In this document: positions 50,203-59,710 of the stretch, piece by piece
How positions within the stretch are numbered: position 1 is the first letter of the stretch
Layout: each line of letters begins with the position of its first letter
From: Pontitalea aquivivens
Lineage (GTDB): Bacteria; Pseudomonadota; Alphaproteobacteria; Rhodobacterales; Rhodobacteraceae
Assembly (NCBI RefSeq): GCF_046507575.1
Contig: NZ_JBKFEY010000011.1
Coordinates: 1-64,000, forward strand
DNA length: 64,000 bases
Direction: 5' to 3'
Notes under the pieces: model-generated
The model's input: only the letters and a program-made list of their open reading frames with translations
Told to the model about the DNA's origin: nothing
Databases searched by the model: none
Translations under genes and position numbers: made by a program

Positions 50203-50789
50203 CCCGCCGCCCGCGCAAGCTGACCCCGGAAGAGCGTGATCTGTGGTCGCGCGTGGCGGCTACGACCACGGCCTTTCATCCGCCGCGTCCGGTGCACGAA
50301 CCGCCCGCGTCACCGGCACAGCCCGCGCCCAGGAAGGTGCACCCCGAGGTCAAGGATTTCCGCATCGGCCAGTCCGCGCCGGGCTATGCCTTCCGCCACG
50401 ATCTGGCGCCCGCGATCGCGGACCAGCTGGCGCGCCAGCCGGTGGTGATGGATCGCAAGACGCATCGCCACATGACGCGCGGCAAACTGGAGCCTGAGGC
50501 AAAGATCGATCTGCACGGGATGACGCTTGCCCAGGCCCACCCCGCGCTGATCCGCTTTATCCTGAACGCGCAGGATCGTGGTTGCCGGCTGGTGCTGGTG
50601 ATCACCGGCAAGGGCAAGCGCGGCCCCGATGACGGGCCGATCCCGCAACGGCAGGGCGTGTTGCGCCACCAGGTGCCGCACTGGCTGCGCCTGCCGCCGC
50701 TGGGTGCCGCCGTCATGCAGGTGTCCGAGGCGCATCTGAAGCACGGCGGATCGGGCGCCTATTATGTCTATCTGCGGCGCGGGCGCTAG
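50199..50789 (+). CDS. Smr domain-containing protein
   Basis: A 196-residue protein with a basic, disordered N-terminal half and a C-terminal Smr (small MutS-related) domain (about 100-196), showing the DLHGMT motif and the TGKGKRG loop, followed by GVLRHQVPHWL. Stand-alone Smr proteins of this type are predicted nucleases (structure- or RNA-specific); the target is unknown. The start at 50199 overlaps the preceding ORF as ATGA. It converges with the DUF900 lipoprotein gene. Confidence 0.88.
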   Translation: MTRRPRKLTPEERDLWSRVAATTTAFHPPRPVHEPPASPAQPAPRKVHPEVKDFRIGQSAPGYAFRHDLAPAIADQLARQPVVMDRKTHRHMTRGKLEPEAKIDLHGMTLAQAHPALIRFILNAQDRGCRLVLVITGKGKRGPDDGPIPQRQGVLRHQVPHWLRLPPLGAAVMQVSEAHLKHGGSGAYYVYLRRGR

Positions 50790-50792
50790 CGG

Positions 50793-51899
50793 TCAGTTCG
50801 TCAGGCCAATGGCCAGTTCGTCGACCGGGGTCAGTACGATCCGTGTGGCCTCGCGCACCGTCAGAACCACACCGGGGATCAGCCCCGTGCGCCCGGCCTG
50901 ATCGCCTTCCAGCACGGCGGCCACCTCGCCGGTCGATCCCAGCAGCGCGATCAGGGCGGGTGATTTCGCCACGTCGAAATGGCCCTCGCCGGTGGCAAAG
51001 GCGCCGACCTCGACCATGGTCACCTTCAGATCGGAAATCGGGGTCACGTCCTGCAGGTTGCCAAGGCGCGCCGAGTCCCCCGTCAGGCGCGCGGCAAGCT
51101 GCAAGGCCCGGTCGCGGCGCGAGGTGAAGATGATGAAAGGGTCCGGCAGCCGCCCGATCCGCCGGGCCTGGGCGCGAAACACATCCACGTCCAGATCGGG
51201 CGAGATCAGGACCATGCCGCCAAGCCGGGAAAGCGTCTCTGCATCGCCTGAAATCGCCATCTGGCGCAGCGTCTCCATGCTGAGCGCGCCGCCCATCGAA
51301 TGGGCGATGATCACGATCCGGCGCGCCCCGGCGGCACGGACTTCACGCAACAGATGTTCAAACCCGTCACGGGCGAACAGGGCGGAGTCGCGATCATAGG
51401 CATAGCCCATGACATTGGCCCGCGAGGGCCAGGAATAATGCACCAGAACGCCGGGAACCTTCAGGTCGTGGCCGACCTGGGCAAAGCGATACAGGCCCTC
51501 GGCGAAGGTGTTGTTGTATCCATGCACGAACACCACCGCTTCGCCGCCGTTCCGGGCCAGCGCGCGGCGCAGATCGGCGCGGAAGGCTGGTGCCTGGGGA
51601 TAGAACTCGGCCCCTGTGGTCAGGAAGTCGCGGGCAGGGTCGGGCGCGCGGCGGGCGTCGGGGTAGTTGATGTCACCCGGCACGCGATCCGGCGGAACCG
51701 AGACATCATAGCGCGCAAAGCGCAGCGATTCGAGCCGCCCCCGGGTCAGATCCTGCCCGGTTTCCGGGTCTGGCCCGCGCGTTGTGCCCACAAAGATCGA
51801 CCGTGCGGGCAGGGTCGCGTCCTCAACCAGCAGGATTTCGCCACGCGGGGCGCAGGCGGCAACAAGACACACACAAAGAACGCTGACGATGCGGCGCAC
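50793..51899 (-). CDS. Alpha/beta hydrolase-fold lipoprotein (DUF900 family)
   Basis: A 368-residue exported protein with a lipobox (LVAAC, Cys16) and an alpha/beta-hydrolase domain: VVFVHGYNNTFAEGLYRFAQ (oxyanion region), the nucleophile elbow AHSMGG, an Asp in ISPDLDVDVF, and a late His in GEGHFDV. This is the DUF900 pattern; the substrate is unknown. It should be tethered to the inner or outer membrane. It lies between smr and hslU, a neighbourhood seen in related genomes. Confidence 0.85.
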   Translation of the reverse strand: MRRIVSVLCVCLVAACAPRGEILLVEDATLPARSIFVGTTRGPDPETGQDLTRGRLESLRFARYDVSVPPDRVPGDINYPDARRAPDPARDFLTTGAEFYPQAPAFRADLRRALARNGGEAVVFVHGYNNTFAEGLYRFAQVGHDLKVPGVLVHYSWPSRANVMGYAYDRDSALFARDGFEHLLREVRAAGARRIVIIAHSMGGALSMETLRQMAISGDAETLSRLGGMVLISPDLDVDVFRAQARRIGRLPDPFIIFTSRRDRALQLAARLTGDSARLGNLQDVTPISDLKVTMVEVGAFATGEGHFDVAKSPALIALLGSTGEVAAVLEGDQAGRTGLIPGVVLTVREATRIVLTPVDELAIGLTN

Positions 51900-51979
51900 C
51901 TGATCCCCCTTGGACAGATGCGGGCAGGATAGCGGCGCAGACCCGCCGCCGCCAGTGCCCCGGCTGTCACCGTGCCGGG

Positions 51980-53284
51980 CTACAGCACATAACGGCTAAG
52001 ATCGCTGGACCGTGCCAGATCGCCCAGATAGCGTTCCACAAAGGCGGCATCCACCGTGACCTGTTCGCCGCCCCGGTCGGGCGCGGTGAAGGACAGTTCC
52101 TCGAACACCCGTTCCATTACCGTATAAAGCCGGCGCGCGCCGATGTTTTCCACGCTGCGGTTCACATCCGCCGCGATCCGGGCCAGTGCCGCGATAGCTT
52201 CCGGGGTGAAGGTCACGGTGACCTCTTCGGTGGCCATCAACGCGGTATACTGACGCGTCAAGGCATTGTCGGTTTCCGACAGGATACGGACGAAATCCTC
52301 CTCGGTCAGGGGCTTCAGTTCCACCCGGATCGGCAGGCGTCCCTGCAGTTCGGGCAACAGGTCCGAGGGCTTGGCAATGTGGAACGCGCCGCTGGCGATG
52401 AACAGGATATGATCGGTTTTCACAGGCCCGTATTTGGTGGACACGGTCGTGCCCTCGATCAGCGGCAGCAGGTCGCGCTGCACGCCCTCGCGGCTGACAT
52501 CGGCACCGCGGGTTTCGGCGCGGGCGGCGACCTTGTCGATTTCGTCAATGAAGACGATGCCGGATTCCTGCACCGCCTCCAACGCGGCGGCCTTCACCGC
52601 CTCGTCGTCCAGAAGCTTGTCGGCCTCTTCCGAGATCAGCAGGTCATAGCTTTCGGCGACGGTCATCCGCTTGCGGGTGCGCCGGGCGCCGCCGATGGCC
52701 TTGAACAGGTCTTGCAGGCCCTGGATCTGCATTTCCATTCCCGGGCCGCCCATGCCCATCATCGGCATCGGGCCGGACTGATCGGCGACCTCCAGCTCAA
52801 TCATGGTGCTGTCCAGCTCACCCCGTTTCAGCTTGCCGCGGAACATCTCGCGCGTGGTCTCGCGCGCGTCGGTGCCGGCCAGCGCGGTGATCACGCGATC
52901 TTCGGCGGCCTTGTGGGCGCGGGCCTTGACCTCTTCGCGCATCCGGTCGCGGGTTTCGATCATCGCCGCATCGGTCAGGTCGCGGATGATCTGTTCGACA
53001 TCGCGTCCGACATAACCCACCTCGGTGAATTTCGTCGCCTCGACCTTCAGAAAGGGCGCCTTGGCCAGCTTCGCCAGACGGCGGCTGATTTCCGTCTTGC
53101 CGACGCCGGTGGGGCCGATCATCAGGATGTTCTTGGGGTAAACCTCTTCGCGCAGGTCATCGGCCAGTTGCTTGCGCCGCCAGCGGTTGCGCAGCGCCAC
53201 GGCAACGGCGCGCTTGGCATCCTTTTGGCCGATGATGAAGCGGTCAAGTTCCGATACGATTTCGCGGGGGGTCAGGGTGGTCAT
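51980..53284 (-). CDS. hslU: ATP-dependent protease ATPase subunit HslU
   Basis: A 434-residue AAA+ unfoldase that feeds substrates into HslV. Walker A is GPTGVGKTEISRRLAKLA, the pore loop region GYVGRDVEQIIRDL follows, Walker B is IVFIDEIDKVAAR, and the C-terminus RYVL inserts into HslV. The inserted I-domain (about 110-235) is present. It starts 3 nt after the membrane-protein gene that separates it from hslV. Confidence 0.96.
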   Translation of the reverse strand: MTTLTPREIVSELDRFIIGQKDAKRAVAVALRNRWRRKQLADDLREEVYPKNILMIGPTGVGKTEISRRLAKLAKAPFLKVEATKFTEVGYVGRDVEQIIRDLTDAAMIETRDRMREEVKARAHKAAEDRVITALAGTDARETTREMFRGKLKRGELDSTMIELEVADQSGPMPMMGMGGPGMEMQIQGLQDLFKAIGGARRTRKRMTVAESYDLLISEEADKLLDDEAVKAAALEAVQESGIVFIDEIDKVAARAETRGADVSREGVQRDLLPLIEGTTVSTKYGPVKTDHILFIASGAFHIAKPSDLLPELQGRLPIRVELKPLTEEDFVRILSETDNALTRQYTALMATEEVTVTFTPEAIAALARIAADVNRSVENIGARRLYTVMERVFEELSFTAPDRGGEQVTVDAAFVERYLGDLARSSDLSRYVL

Positions 53285-53287
53285 GGC

Positions 53288-54349
53288 TCACTCCGAATAG
53301 GGGGGCAGGCGGTGCTTGCCGGGAAAGGGGGGCAGCGCGCGCATCAGCCGGGCGCGCAGATCGGTCCAGAAGGTGCCAAGGCTGGTCAGCACAAGGCCCA
53401 GGATCACCATGATCCAGGCCCAGTCCAAGCCCCCGCCATTGCGCGCGACATAGCCGATGAGAAAGGCCAGATAACCGATCCCCGCGGTCAGAAAGCTGCG
53501 CCGGTCAATCACCAGCGCCAGCGCGGTGACAAGGGCCAGCGCCAGCGCCAGCAGCGCATAGCCCGCACCCGGGCCCATGTTGTAAAACGTCAGCGCCACG
53601 GTGTTGACCAGCGCGGGCGCCGCCAGGATATGCAGCCAGAAGCCGCTGGCCGAATGGCGGCCCAGCCGGTGCGGATCGCGCATGTCGAACCACAGCCCGG
53701 CGGCAAGCGCGCCCAGCCCAAAGACCAGCGTGCCCACGGCAAGCCCGGACCCGCCGCGCAGGTCGAACAGATCCTGCCAATGGCCCGCAAAGGCCTGTGG
53801 GGCGACTGAATGGGTCAGCACCAGCACCGCGCCCAGGCCGCAAAGCCCCAGCAGGAACATGGTGAAGGGCAGCCGGAACCGGCGATACCAGGCCAACAGC
53901 CCCGCCGCGACACCGCCCAGCAGCATCAGCGCGCTGCCGGTGAATGTGCTGTCAAGGTCCAGATTGCGCCCGACAAGCCAGCCCATCACCCCGGTCATCG
54001 CCAGCGCAAATCCCGTGACCAGCACGATCGAGGGCAGCACCATCCGCCGTCTCAGCGTGAAATAGCGTGCAAAGATCCAGCACAGCGCGGCCGAAAACGC
54101 CGCGATCAGCCCCGGATGGCCCAGCAGCGCCGACAGGCCAATGATCCCGGTGATCAGGATGATCAGCCCGACCGACAGGAAAATTTCGGCAAACCCCCTG
54201 AACAGCTCAAAGGGTTCATCCTCGGGGTCCTGCGCCTGACGGTGGCCGGCGCGGGCCTGCGCCAGCGTCATAAGCCGCGCGGCCTGCGCCTCGGTGACAA
54301 AGCCCGCGGCTACGGCGGCGCGCAGATCCTCGCGGGTGATGTCAGCCAC
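53288..54349 (-). CDS. Multi-pass membrane protein of unknown function, inserted between hslV and hslU
   Basis: A 353-residue protein with a soluble N-terminal helix pair (about 1-45, DLRAAVAAGFVTEAQAARLM), then about ten hydrophobic spans, and a basic C-terminus. The layout recalls DUF2157-type membrane proteins, but I cannot assign a family with certainty. It overlaps the hslV stop by 8 bp and ends 3 nt before hslU, so it is fully embedded in the hslVU operon and probably co-expressed under the same stress control. No enzymatic motif is visible. Confidence 0.75.
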   Translation of the reverse strand: MADITREDLRAAVAAGFVTEAQAARLMTLAQARAGHRQAQDPEDEPFELFRGFAEIFLSVGLIILITGIIGLSALLGHPGLIAAFSAALCWIFARYFTLRRRMVLPSIVLVTGFALAMTGVMGWLVGRNLDLDSTFTGSALMLLGGVAAGLLAWYRRFRLPFTMFLLGLCGLGAVLVLTHSVAPQAFAGHWQDLFDLRGGSGLAVGTLVFGLGALAAGLWFDMRDPHRLGRHSASGFWLHILAAPALVNTVALTFYNMGPGAGYALLALALALVTALALVIDRRSFLTAGIGYLAFLIGYVARNGGGLDWAWIMVILGLVLTSLGTFWTDLRARLMRALPPFPGKHRLPPYSE

Positions 54350-54899
54350 CGATCGACTCCACCGTCAGGTTGCCGTTGGTGTAGACGCAGATATCGGCGG
54401 CAATCGCCATGGCCTTGCGGGCAATGGCCTCGGCATCCAGATCGGTTTCCATCAGCCCGCGCGCGGCGGCCAGCGCATAGTTGCCGCCCGATCCGATGGC
54501 CGCCACGTCATGTTCGGGTTCCAGCACGTCGCCCGCGCCGGTCAGGACGAACATCGCCTTGCCATCGGTGACGATCAGCATCGCTTCCAGATTGCGCAGG
54601 TATTTGTCCATGCGCCAGTCCTTGGCCAGTTCCACGCAGGCGCGGGCCAGCTGGCCGGGCGCGGTCTCCAGTTTCTTTTCCAGCCGTTCCAGCAGGGTGA
54701 AGGCATCGGCGGTCGACCCGGCGAAACCCGCCACCACATCATGCCCGCCTGGGGACAGGCGGCGGACCTTGCGCGCGGTGCCCTTGATCACGGTCTGGCC
54801 CAGACTGACCTGTCCGTCGCCCGCCACGACCACGCGCCCGCCCCTGCGCACCCCGATGATCGTGGTGCCGTGCCAGCCGGGAAACTTGTCTTCCGCCAT
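54342..54899 (-). CDS. hslV: ATP-dependent protease peptidase subunit HslV
   Basis: A 185-residue proteasome-like threonine peptidase. The catalytic Thr12 in WHGTTII is exposed after removal of the 11-residue leader; GDGQVSLG and the SGGNYALAAAR-type GSGGNYALAAARGL are family hallmarks. The start MAEDKFPGW at 54899 follows GGAGGGTATC. It leads the hslV-membrane protein-hslU operon and diverges from the capsule-synthesis-like gene. Confidence 0.96.
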   Translation of the reverse strand: MAEDKFPGWHGTTIIGVRRGGRVVVAGDGQVSLGQTVIKGTARKVRRLSPGGHDVVAGFAGSTADAFTLLERLEKKLETAPGQLARACVELAKDWRMDKYLRNLEAMLIVTDGKAMFVLTGAGDVLEPEHDVAAIGSGGNYALAAARGLMETDLDAEAIARKAMAIAADICVYTNGNLTVESIGG

Positions 54900-54986
54900 G
54901 ATACCCTCCGTTTGACGCAGATATGAGGCTCCGGGCAGATGCATGCAACCCTTGCCCCCCGCAAGCCTGCGCGGCTAGATGTGGCC

Positions 54987-55895
54987 ATGTCGCGTAACGA
55001 GATCCTGCGTATCTACCTTGATGCCCCCACCCTGGCGCGTGCCCGCGCCGGAGAGCACAATTTTTTCCACCGCCTGACCGGCGCGGTGCGCAGCCGGGGC
55101 TGGCGCGTCGAATTGCGCGAAAGCACGCTGGCAGAACGGCTCGCGGCGCCGGCGCGGGGCGGTTACGCGTTGTTTCACATGGAACAGCCGACACATGGGC
55201 GCGCGCTGACCTGTCGGCGCACCTATGTCGGGGCGTTCTGGCATATCGAGGCACAGGCCGAACGCTGGGAATGGCCCGTGGCGCAGGCCACCTTTGACCC
55301 CGCTCAGATCGACCCGGCCGCGGCGGCAGCCTTTGGTGGGCTTTGGCGGAAAAGGCTCTATTCCGGCGGAAAGGACGTGTCAGATGGGGGGTTCGTTTTC
55401 GTGCCGCTGCAGGGGCGGCTGACCAGCCACCGGTCGTTTCAAGCCATGAGCCCGATCGACATGCTGCATCAGGTTCTGGTGCGGACCGATCTGCCCGTTC
55501 GTGCGTTCCTGCATCCGCGTGAAACCTATGGCACGGCGGAACGGGCCGCGCTGGCGGCGCTGACGGTGTGCCATCCGCGGCTGACGGTGGAAACCGGCAA
55601 TCCCCGCCACGCGCTGCAGCACTGCAGCTTTGTGGCGTCGCAAAACAGTGGCCTGGTGCTGGAGGGGTTCGTTCTGCACAAGCCCGCCGTGCTGTTCGGG
55701 CGGATCGACTTTCACCATATTGCCGGTTGCGTGCCGCGCGATGGGCTGGACCCCGCTTTCGCGGCGCTGGACCGGCTGCCCGAATTCGACAAATACCTGT
55801 ATTGGTTTCTGCATCAGCAGGCCATCAACGCGGGCCGGCCCGAATGCGAAGACCAGATCCTGGCGGTGTTGCGCGGTCACGGCTGGCCGATATGA
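54987..55895 (+). CDS. Capsule-synthesis-like (KpsS/KpsC fold) protein, substrate unknown
   Basis: A 302-residue cytoplasmic protein whose second half has features of the Capsule_synth glycosyltransferase family: a strand-loop FVFVPLQ, a PVRAFLHPRE strand with the His-Pro pair, and VASQNSGLVLEGFVLHKPAV followed by LFG (the usual SxxxxEAL-GKPV region). The first half (LRIYLDAPTLARARAGEHNF) is less conserved. No other capsule gene is nearby, so a capsule role is doubtful. The start at 54987 is chosen over 54939 because it gives a compact N-terminus. It lies alone between divergent hslV and convergent trxA. Confidence 0.6.
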   Translation: MSRNEILRIYLDAPTLARARAGEHNFFHRLTGAVRSRGWRVELRESTLAERLAAPARGGYALFHMEQPTHGRALTCRRTYVGAFWHIEAQAERWEWPVAQATFDPAQIDPAAAAAFGGLWRKRLYSGGKDVSDGGFVFVPLQGRLTSHRSFQAMSPIDMLHQVLVRTDLPVRAFLHPRETYGTAERAALAALTVCHPRLTVETGNPRHALQHCSFVASQNSGLVLEGFVLHKPAVLFGRIDFHHIAGCVPRDGLDPAFAALDRLPEFDKYLYWFLHQQAINAGRPECEDQILAVLRGHGWPI

Positions 55896-55916
55896 AAAGG
55901 CGCCCCGCAGGGCGCC
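55895..55916 (-). terminator. Terminator of trxA
   Basis: Read on the minus strand, GGCGCCC (55916-55910), TGCG, GGGCGCC (55905-55899) is a perfect 7-bp stem followed by TTTT (55898-55895). It lies 22 bp after the trxA stop and touches the end of the convergent gene. Confidence 0.75.
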
Positions 55917-55938
55917 TGACCGGATCTGTTCACGCGGC

Positions 55939-56259
55939 TCAGATCGCCGATTCGATCCAGCTTTGCAGCGCGGCCTTGGGCGCGGCGCCGACCTTGTTGG
56001 ACACGACCTGACCGTCCTTGAACAGGAACAGTGCAGGAATGCCGCGCACGCCCAGAACGGCGGGGCTGTCGGGATTTTCGTCCACGTTGACCTTGACGAT
56101 TTTCACCTTGCCGGCCAGTTCGTTGGCCAGTTCTTCCAGCGCGGGGCCGATCTGGCGGCAGGGGCCGCACCATTCAGCCCAGAAATCGACGACGACGGGG
56201 ATGTCGGAATTGCGCACCTCGGCGTCGAAGGTGGCATCGGTGACTGCGACGGTAGCCAT
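55939..56259 (-). CDS. trxA: Thioredoxin
   Basis: A 106-residue cytoplasmic thioredoxin with the WCGPC redox motif (AEWCGPCRQIGP), the cis-Pro region GVRGIPALFLF and a terminal helix. It keeps ribonucleotide reductase, PAPS reductase and other proteins reduced. The start MATVAVTD at 56259 follows AGGAGAG. It lies 55 bp downstream of addA, the usual addB-addA-trxA order of Rhodobacterales. Confidence 0.96.
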   Translation of the reverse strand: MATVAVTDATFDAEVRNSDIPVVVDFWAEWCGPCRQIGPALEELANELAGKVKIVKVNVDENPDSPAVLGVRGIPALFLFKDGQVVSNKVGAAPKAALQSWIESAI

Positions 56260-56314
56260 GGCTCTCTCCTGCAAATTCGGTTGGGCGCGAAGGTAGGCCC
56301 CACCCCCCGGCGCG

Positions 56315-59300
56315 TCAAGATGCGGTGGCTGTGCGCAATGCCGCATCAAGCTGTGCGTCGGGCAGTGTCATCAGCGTCGTATCGGCGGTCCAGAGCACGG
56401 AAACCTCGACCGCGCGGTCAGGGTAGATCTGCATCAAAGCCGCGCGATAGGCCGCCATCTGCCGCAGGATGCCCAGCGGTACATCCCGCACATCGGCGGG
56501 GACAACGGCGTTGGATTTGTAGTCCAGCACCCGGACGCGGTCGGGGGTGACCAGAAGCCGGTCGATCACCGCGTGCAGACGGCGCCCGCCAAGGGCTTTG
56601 GGCGCGGCGGTGATCTCAACCTCGGTCAGCGCCCCGGGCGCCAGGAATTCGCGCATGCAGGGCGCCTGCAAAACCCGCCGCGCCTCGGCCAGAACCGTGT
56701 CTGTTTCGTCGGAATTCGCCGCATCGGGGCCAGATTGCAGCAGCGCCCCGGCCAGATCCGGCCAGCCGGCTTGCGGATGCTGTGGCAGATGTTCCAGCAG
56801 CAGGTGCAACTGGCGCCCCCGCCGCTTGGCCGCCTCTTCGTCCAGCAGGGCGCTTTCGCCGGGCAGCGCCTTGGCGCCGCCCAGATCCGATGGCGACAGG
56901 GCCGCTTCGGGGCGCTGCGCCTCGGGCGGGCGATGCAGGCACCAATCGGGCAGGGCCGTCGCGGGGCCGGTTGTCGCGGGCCGGGGCGCGGGCTGCGGAT
57001 CGGGCCAACGCCCAAGACCAAGCCTGCGTACAGACCCGCCCGCGGCCTGATCTGTGGCCGCGTCAACCCCGGTGACGGCGCCGGCCTTGTCCATGCCTTC
57101 GGCCACCAGCGTATACCAGCTGTCTTCGCCGGTGCCGACATCGCCTGCGGCGGTGACGATCAGCCATTTCTCGGCCCGTGTCATGGCGACATACAAAAGG
57201 CGCATCCGTTCCTCGCGCAGGCGCTGTTCGGCCTCGTCGCGTTCGGCCAGCAGTTCGGGCGGTGCATCGGCGGCATTGGCACGCCAGACCGCGCTGCGCC
57301 CGTTCAGCCGGAAGATTTCGTCGCGCGGGGTGTCACGGCGCCTGGCGGTATCGGGCAGGATCACGATTGGTGCCTCCAGCCCCTTGGCGCCATGCACGGT
57401 CATCACCCGGATCGCCCGGCCCGCACCTTCCAGCTGGCGTTTGATTTCCACCTCGCCCGCCGACAGCCAGACCAGAAAGCCGGTCAGGCTTGGCACCTCG
57501 GCGCGTTCGAAGGCCAGCGCCTGGGACAGCAGTTCATCGATCCCGTCCTCGGCTTCGGGGCCCAGTCGCGCGATCAGCCGGTCGCGCCCGCCGTGGCGGG
57601 TCAGCAGGCGTTCAATCAGGTCGTAAGGCCGCAGGAAATCCGCGCGGTCGCGCAGATCCTGCAGGATGGCGACGGTGTCGGCATGGGTGGTGCTGTCGCG
57701 CAGGGCTTCCCACAGATAGCCCTTGCGCGGCTGGGCCAGCTGAAACAGATCGCGTTCGGCCCAGCCAAACAGCGGGGATCGCAGCGCCTCGGCCAGCGCC
57801 AGATCGTCTTCGGGCAGCGACAGGAAGGCCAGAACAGAACGGATGTCGCGCACGGCAAGTTCCCGGCCAAGGCGCAGCCGGTCGGCCCCCGCGATGGCCA
57901 GACCGGCGGCTTTGCATTCGCGGATGATCTCGGTAAAGAGCGCGTTGCGCCGCTGCACCAGGATCAGGAAGTCGCCTTCGTGGATGGCGCGTGAAGGGCT
58001 GGTCTCATCCCGGTCGGGCAGTTGGGTGCCAGTGTCGATCAGGCGGCGGATCTCGGCTGCGATCCGCCGGGCAAGGACCACGGTTTCATGGTTTTCGCCG
58101 CGCAGGTCCAGTGCCTGATCCCAGGGTGCATCCTGGGGTTTTTCGGCCTTTGGCACGGGGGGCCACAGATCCACGCGCCCGGGCATGTTGGCATTGAAGG
58201 CGATGTGGCGCGTGCGCCCGCCCAGACCTTCGGTGCCGGGCCGGTCGAATGTCAGGTCCACCAGTTGCAGGATCGCCCCCGAGGAGCGGAAGGAATATTC
58301 CAGTTCCATTTCCTGCAAGGGGCGCCCGGCGGCGGCGAATTTCGTGCCGAAATGGCCGCGCATCGCCTCAAACCGGCGCAGATCGGCGCCCTGGAAGGAA
58401 TAGATCGATTGCTTGCGGTCACCCACCACAAAGATCGTGCGGGTTACATCGCGCGCGCCTTCGCCGGCGGTGAATTCATCGGCCAGCCGTTCGATCACCG
58501 CCCATTGGCCGGGGCTGGTATCCTGCGCCTCATCGACAAGGATGTGGTCGATCCCGCCATCCAGCCGGAACAGAACCCATTGCGCGACCGAACTGTCCGA
58601 CAAAAGCGCCCCGGCGCGGTCGATCAGATCATCGAAATCCAGCCAGCCCCGCGCGGCCTTGCGCGCGATATAATGCGGCAGGAAGGCCGCGGCGAAAGTA
58701 TGCAGGGCAAAGCTGCGTTCGGCCGCGGCAAGGGCGATCCGGCGGCCCCGCGCGGCCTGCACCCGCACCATCAGGTCTTCCAGTTCGGGCATGAAGGCGG
58801 CGGCCTTGCCCTCACGCAGGGCCTTTTTCGGGAAATCGCCGATCTTTGCGGTGAACGGTTCGCTGGTCTTGGCGCCGGACCCATAAAGCAGGACGCCTTC
58901 CAGAATGGCCAGCGCGGCCAGGGTGGGCGCCTGCACCGCCGACAGCTTTTCCGCCGCCTTCGCGTCATTGCCGCCGCTGTCACGCAACAGGCCCAGCAGG
59001 TCGCGGATCAGCCGGATATCATCGGGGTGCAGCGCCTCGGCCAGCAGGTCCTGCGCTGAAAAACCGGGTGGCAGCCCGAACCCGGCCAGGGCCGCATCGC
59101 GGTCGGGGCGGGCGGGAAAGCCGTCTCTGTTCCGGCTGATTTCGGACAGAAGACCATCCAGCCCCTCGCCCGCGGCATGGCGCGCCAAGGCGTCCATTGC
59201 GGGACGATCCGCCCCCGCGGCCAGTTCTTCCAGGATTTCGGCGCGCAGCAGCGCCCCGGCACGATCATCCATTTCCACAAAGCCATGCGGCACGCCGGCT

Positions 59301-59710
59301 TCCAGCGGAAAGCGGCGCAACAGGGCCGCGCAGAAGGAATGAATCGTCTGGATCTTCAGCCCGCCGGGGGTCTCGATCGCCTTGGCAAACAGCCGCCGCG
59401 CCTGCGCCAGCCGGTCCGGCGCGATCGGGCCATCATCGCCCAGTTCACGCAGCTGGTCGCGCAGCCGGGTATCGGGCAGCATCGCCCATTCGCCCAGCCG
59501 TCGCAGCAGGCGGTTCTGCATTTCGGCGGCGGCGGCCTTGGTATAGGTCAGGCACAAAACCTTCTGCGGCTCTGTCCCGTCCAGAAGCAGGCGCGCCACG
59601 CGGTCGGTCAGCACCCGCGTCTTGCCCGATCCGGCATTGGCCGACAGCCAGGTGGAATTGCCCGGATGGGCGGCCTGAACCTGACGTTCGGTGGCGGCAT
59701 CGCGTTGCAT
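56315..59710 (-). CDS. addA: Double-strand break repair helicase-nuclease AddA
   Basis: An 1131-residue UvrD-type helicase with a C-terminal RecB-like nuclease; with AddB it resects double-strand DNA ends for RecA (the RecBCD equivalent). Walker A is SANAGSGKTRVLTDR, motif II lies in HILVDEAQDTSPGQW, motif IV/V parts include RVMTVHGAKGLEAPIVILPD, and the nuclease motif is RVRVLDYKSNA. Length is normal. The start at 59710 overlaps the addB stop as TGATG; a longer in-frame start at 59752 is rejected. Confidence 0.95.
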   Translation of the reverse strand: MQRDAATERQVQAAHPGNSTWLSANAGSGKTRVLTDRVARLLLDGTEPQKVLCLTYTKAAAAEMQNRLLRRLGEWAMLPDTRLRDQLRELGDDGPIAPDRLAQARRLFAKAIETPGGLKIQTIHSFCAALLRRFPLEAGVPHGFVEMDDRAGALLRAEILEELAAGADRPAMDALARHAAGEGLDGLLSEISRNRDGFPARPDRDAALAGFGLPPGFSAQDLLAEALHPDDIRLIRDLLGLLRDSGGNDAKAAEKLSAVQAPTLAALAILEGVLLYGSGAKTSEPFTAKIGDFPKKALREGKAAAFMPELEDLMVRVQAARGRRIALAAAERSFALHTFAAAFLPHYIARKAARGWLDFDDLIDRAGALLSDSSVAQWVLFRLDGGIDHILVDEAQDTSPGQWAVIERLADEFTAGEGARDVTRTIFVVGDRKQSIYSFQGADLRRFEAMRGHFGTKFAAAGRPLQEMELEYSFRSSGAILQLVDLTFDRPGTEGLGGRTRHIAFNANMPGRVDLWPPVPKAEKPQDAPWDQALDLRGENHETVVLARRIAAEIRRLIDTGTQLPDRDETSPSRAIHEGDFLILVQRRNALFTEIIRECKAAGLAIAGADRLRLGRELAVRDIRSVLAFLSLPEDDLALAEALRSPLFGWAERDLFQLAQPRKGYLWEALRDSTTHADTVAILQDLRDRADFLRPYDLIERLLTRHGGRDRLIARLGPEAEDGIDELLSQALAFERAEVPSLTGFLVWLSAGEVEIKRQLEGAGRAIRVMTVHGAKGLEAPIVILPDTARRRDTPRDEIFRLNGRSAVWRANAADAPPELLAERDEAEQRLREERMRLLYVAMTRAEKWLIVTAAGDVGTGEDSWYTLVAEGMDKAGAVTGVDAATDQAAGGSVRRLGLGRWPDPQPAPRPATTGPATALPDWCLHRPPEAQRPEAALSPSDLGGAKALPGESALLDEEAAKRRGRQLHLLLEHLPQHPQAGWPDLAGALLQSGPDAANSDETDTVLAEARRVLQAPCMREFLAPGALTEVEITAAPKALGGRRLHAVIDRLLVTPDRVRVLDYKSNAVVPADVRDVPLGILRQMAAYRAALMQIYPDRAVEVSVLWTADTTLMTLPDAQLDAALRTATAS

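Noticed and set aside
50084..50239. Alternative frame in the timA-smr gap (containing RFPFVIRRAAVPFVRAG) as the mltA 3' end
   Set aside because: The stretch is short, lies in a frame shared with a timA shadow, and shows no MltA C-terminal motif I can support.
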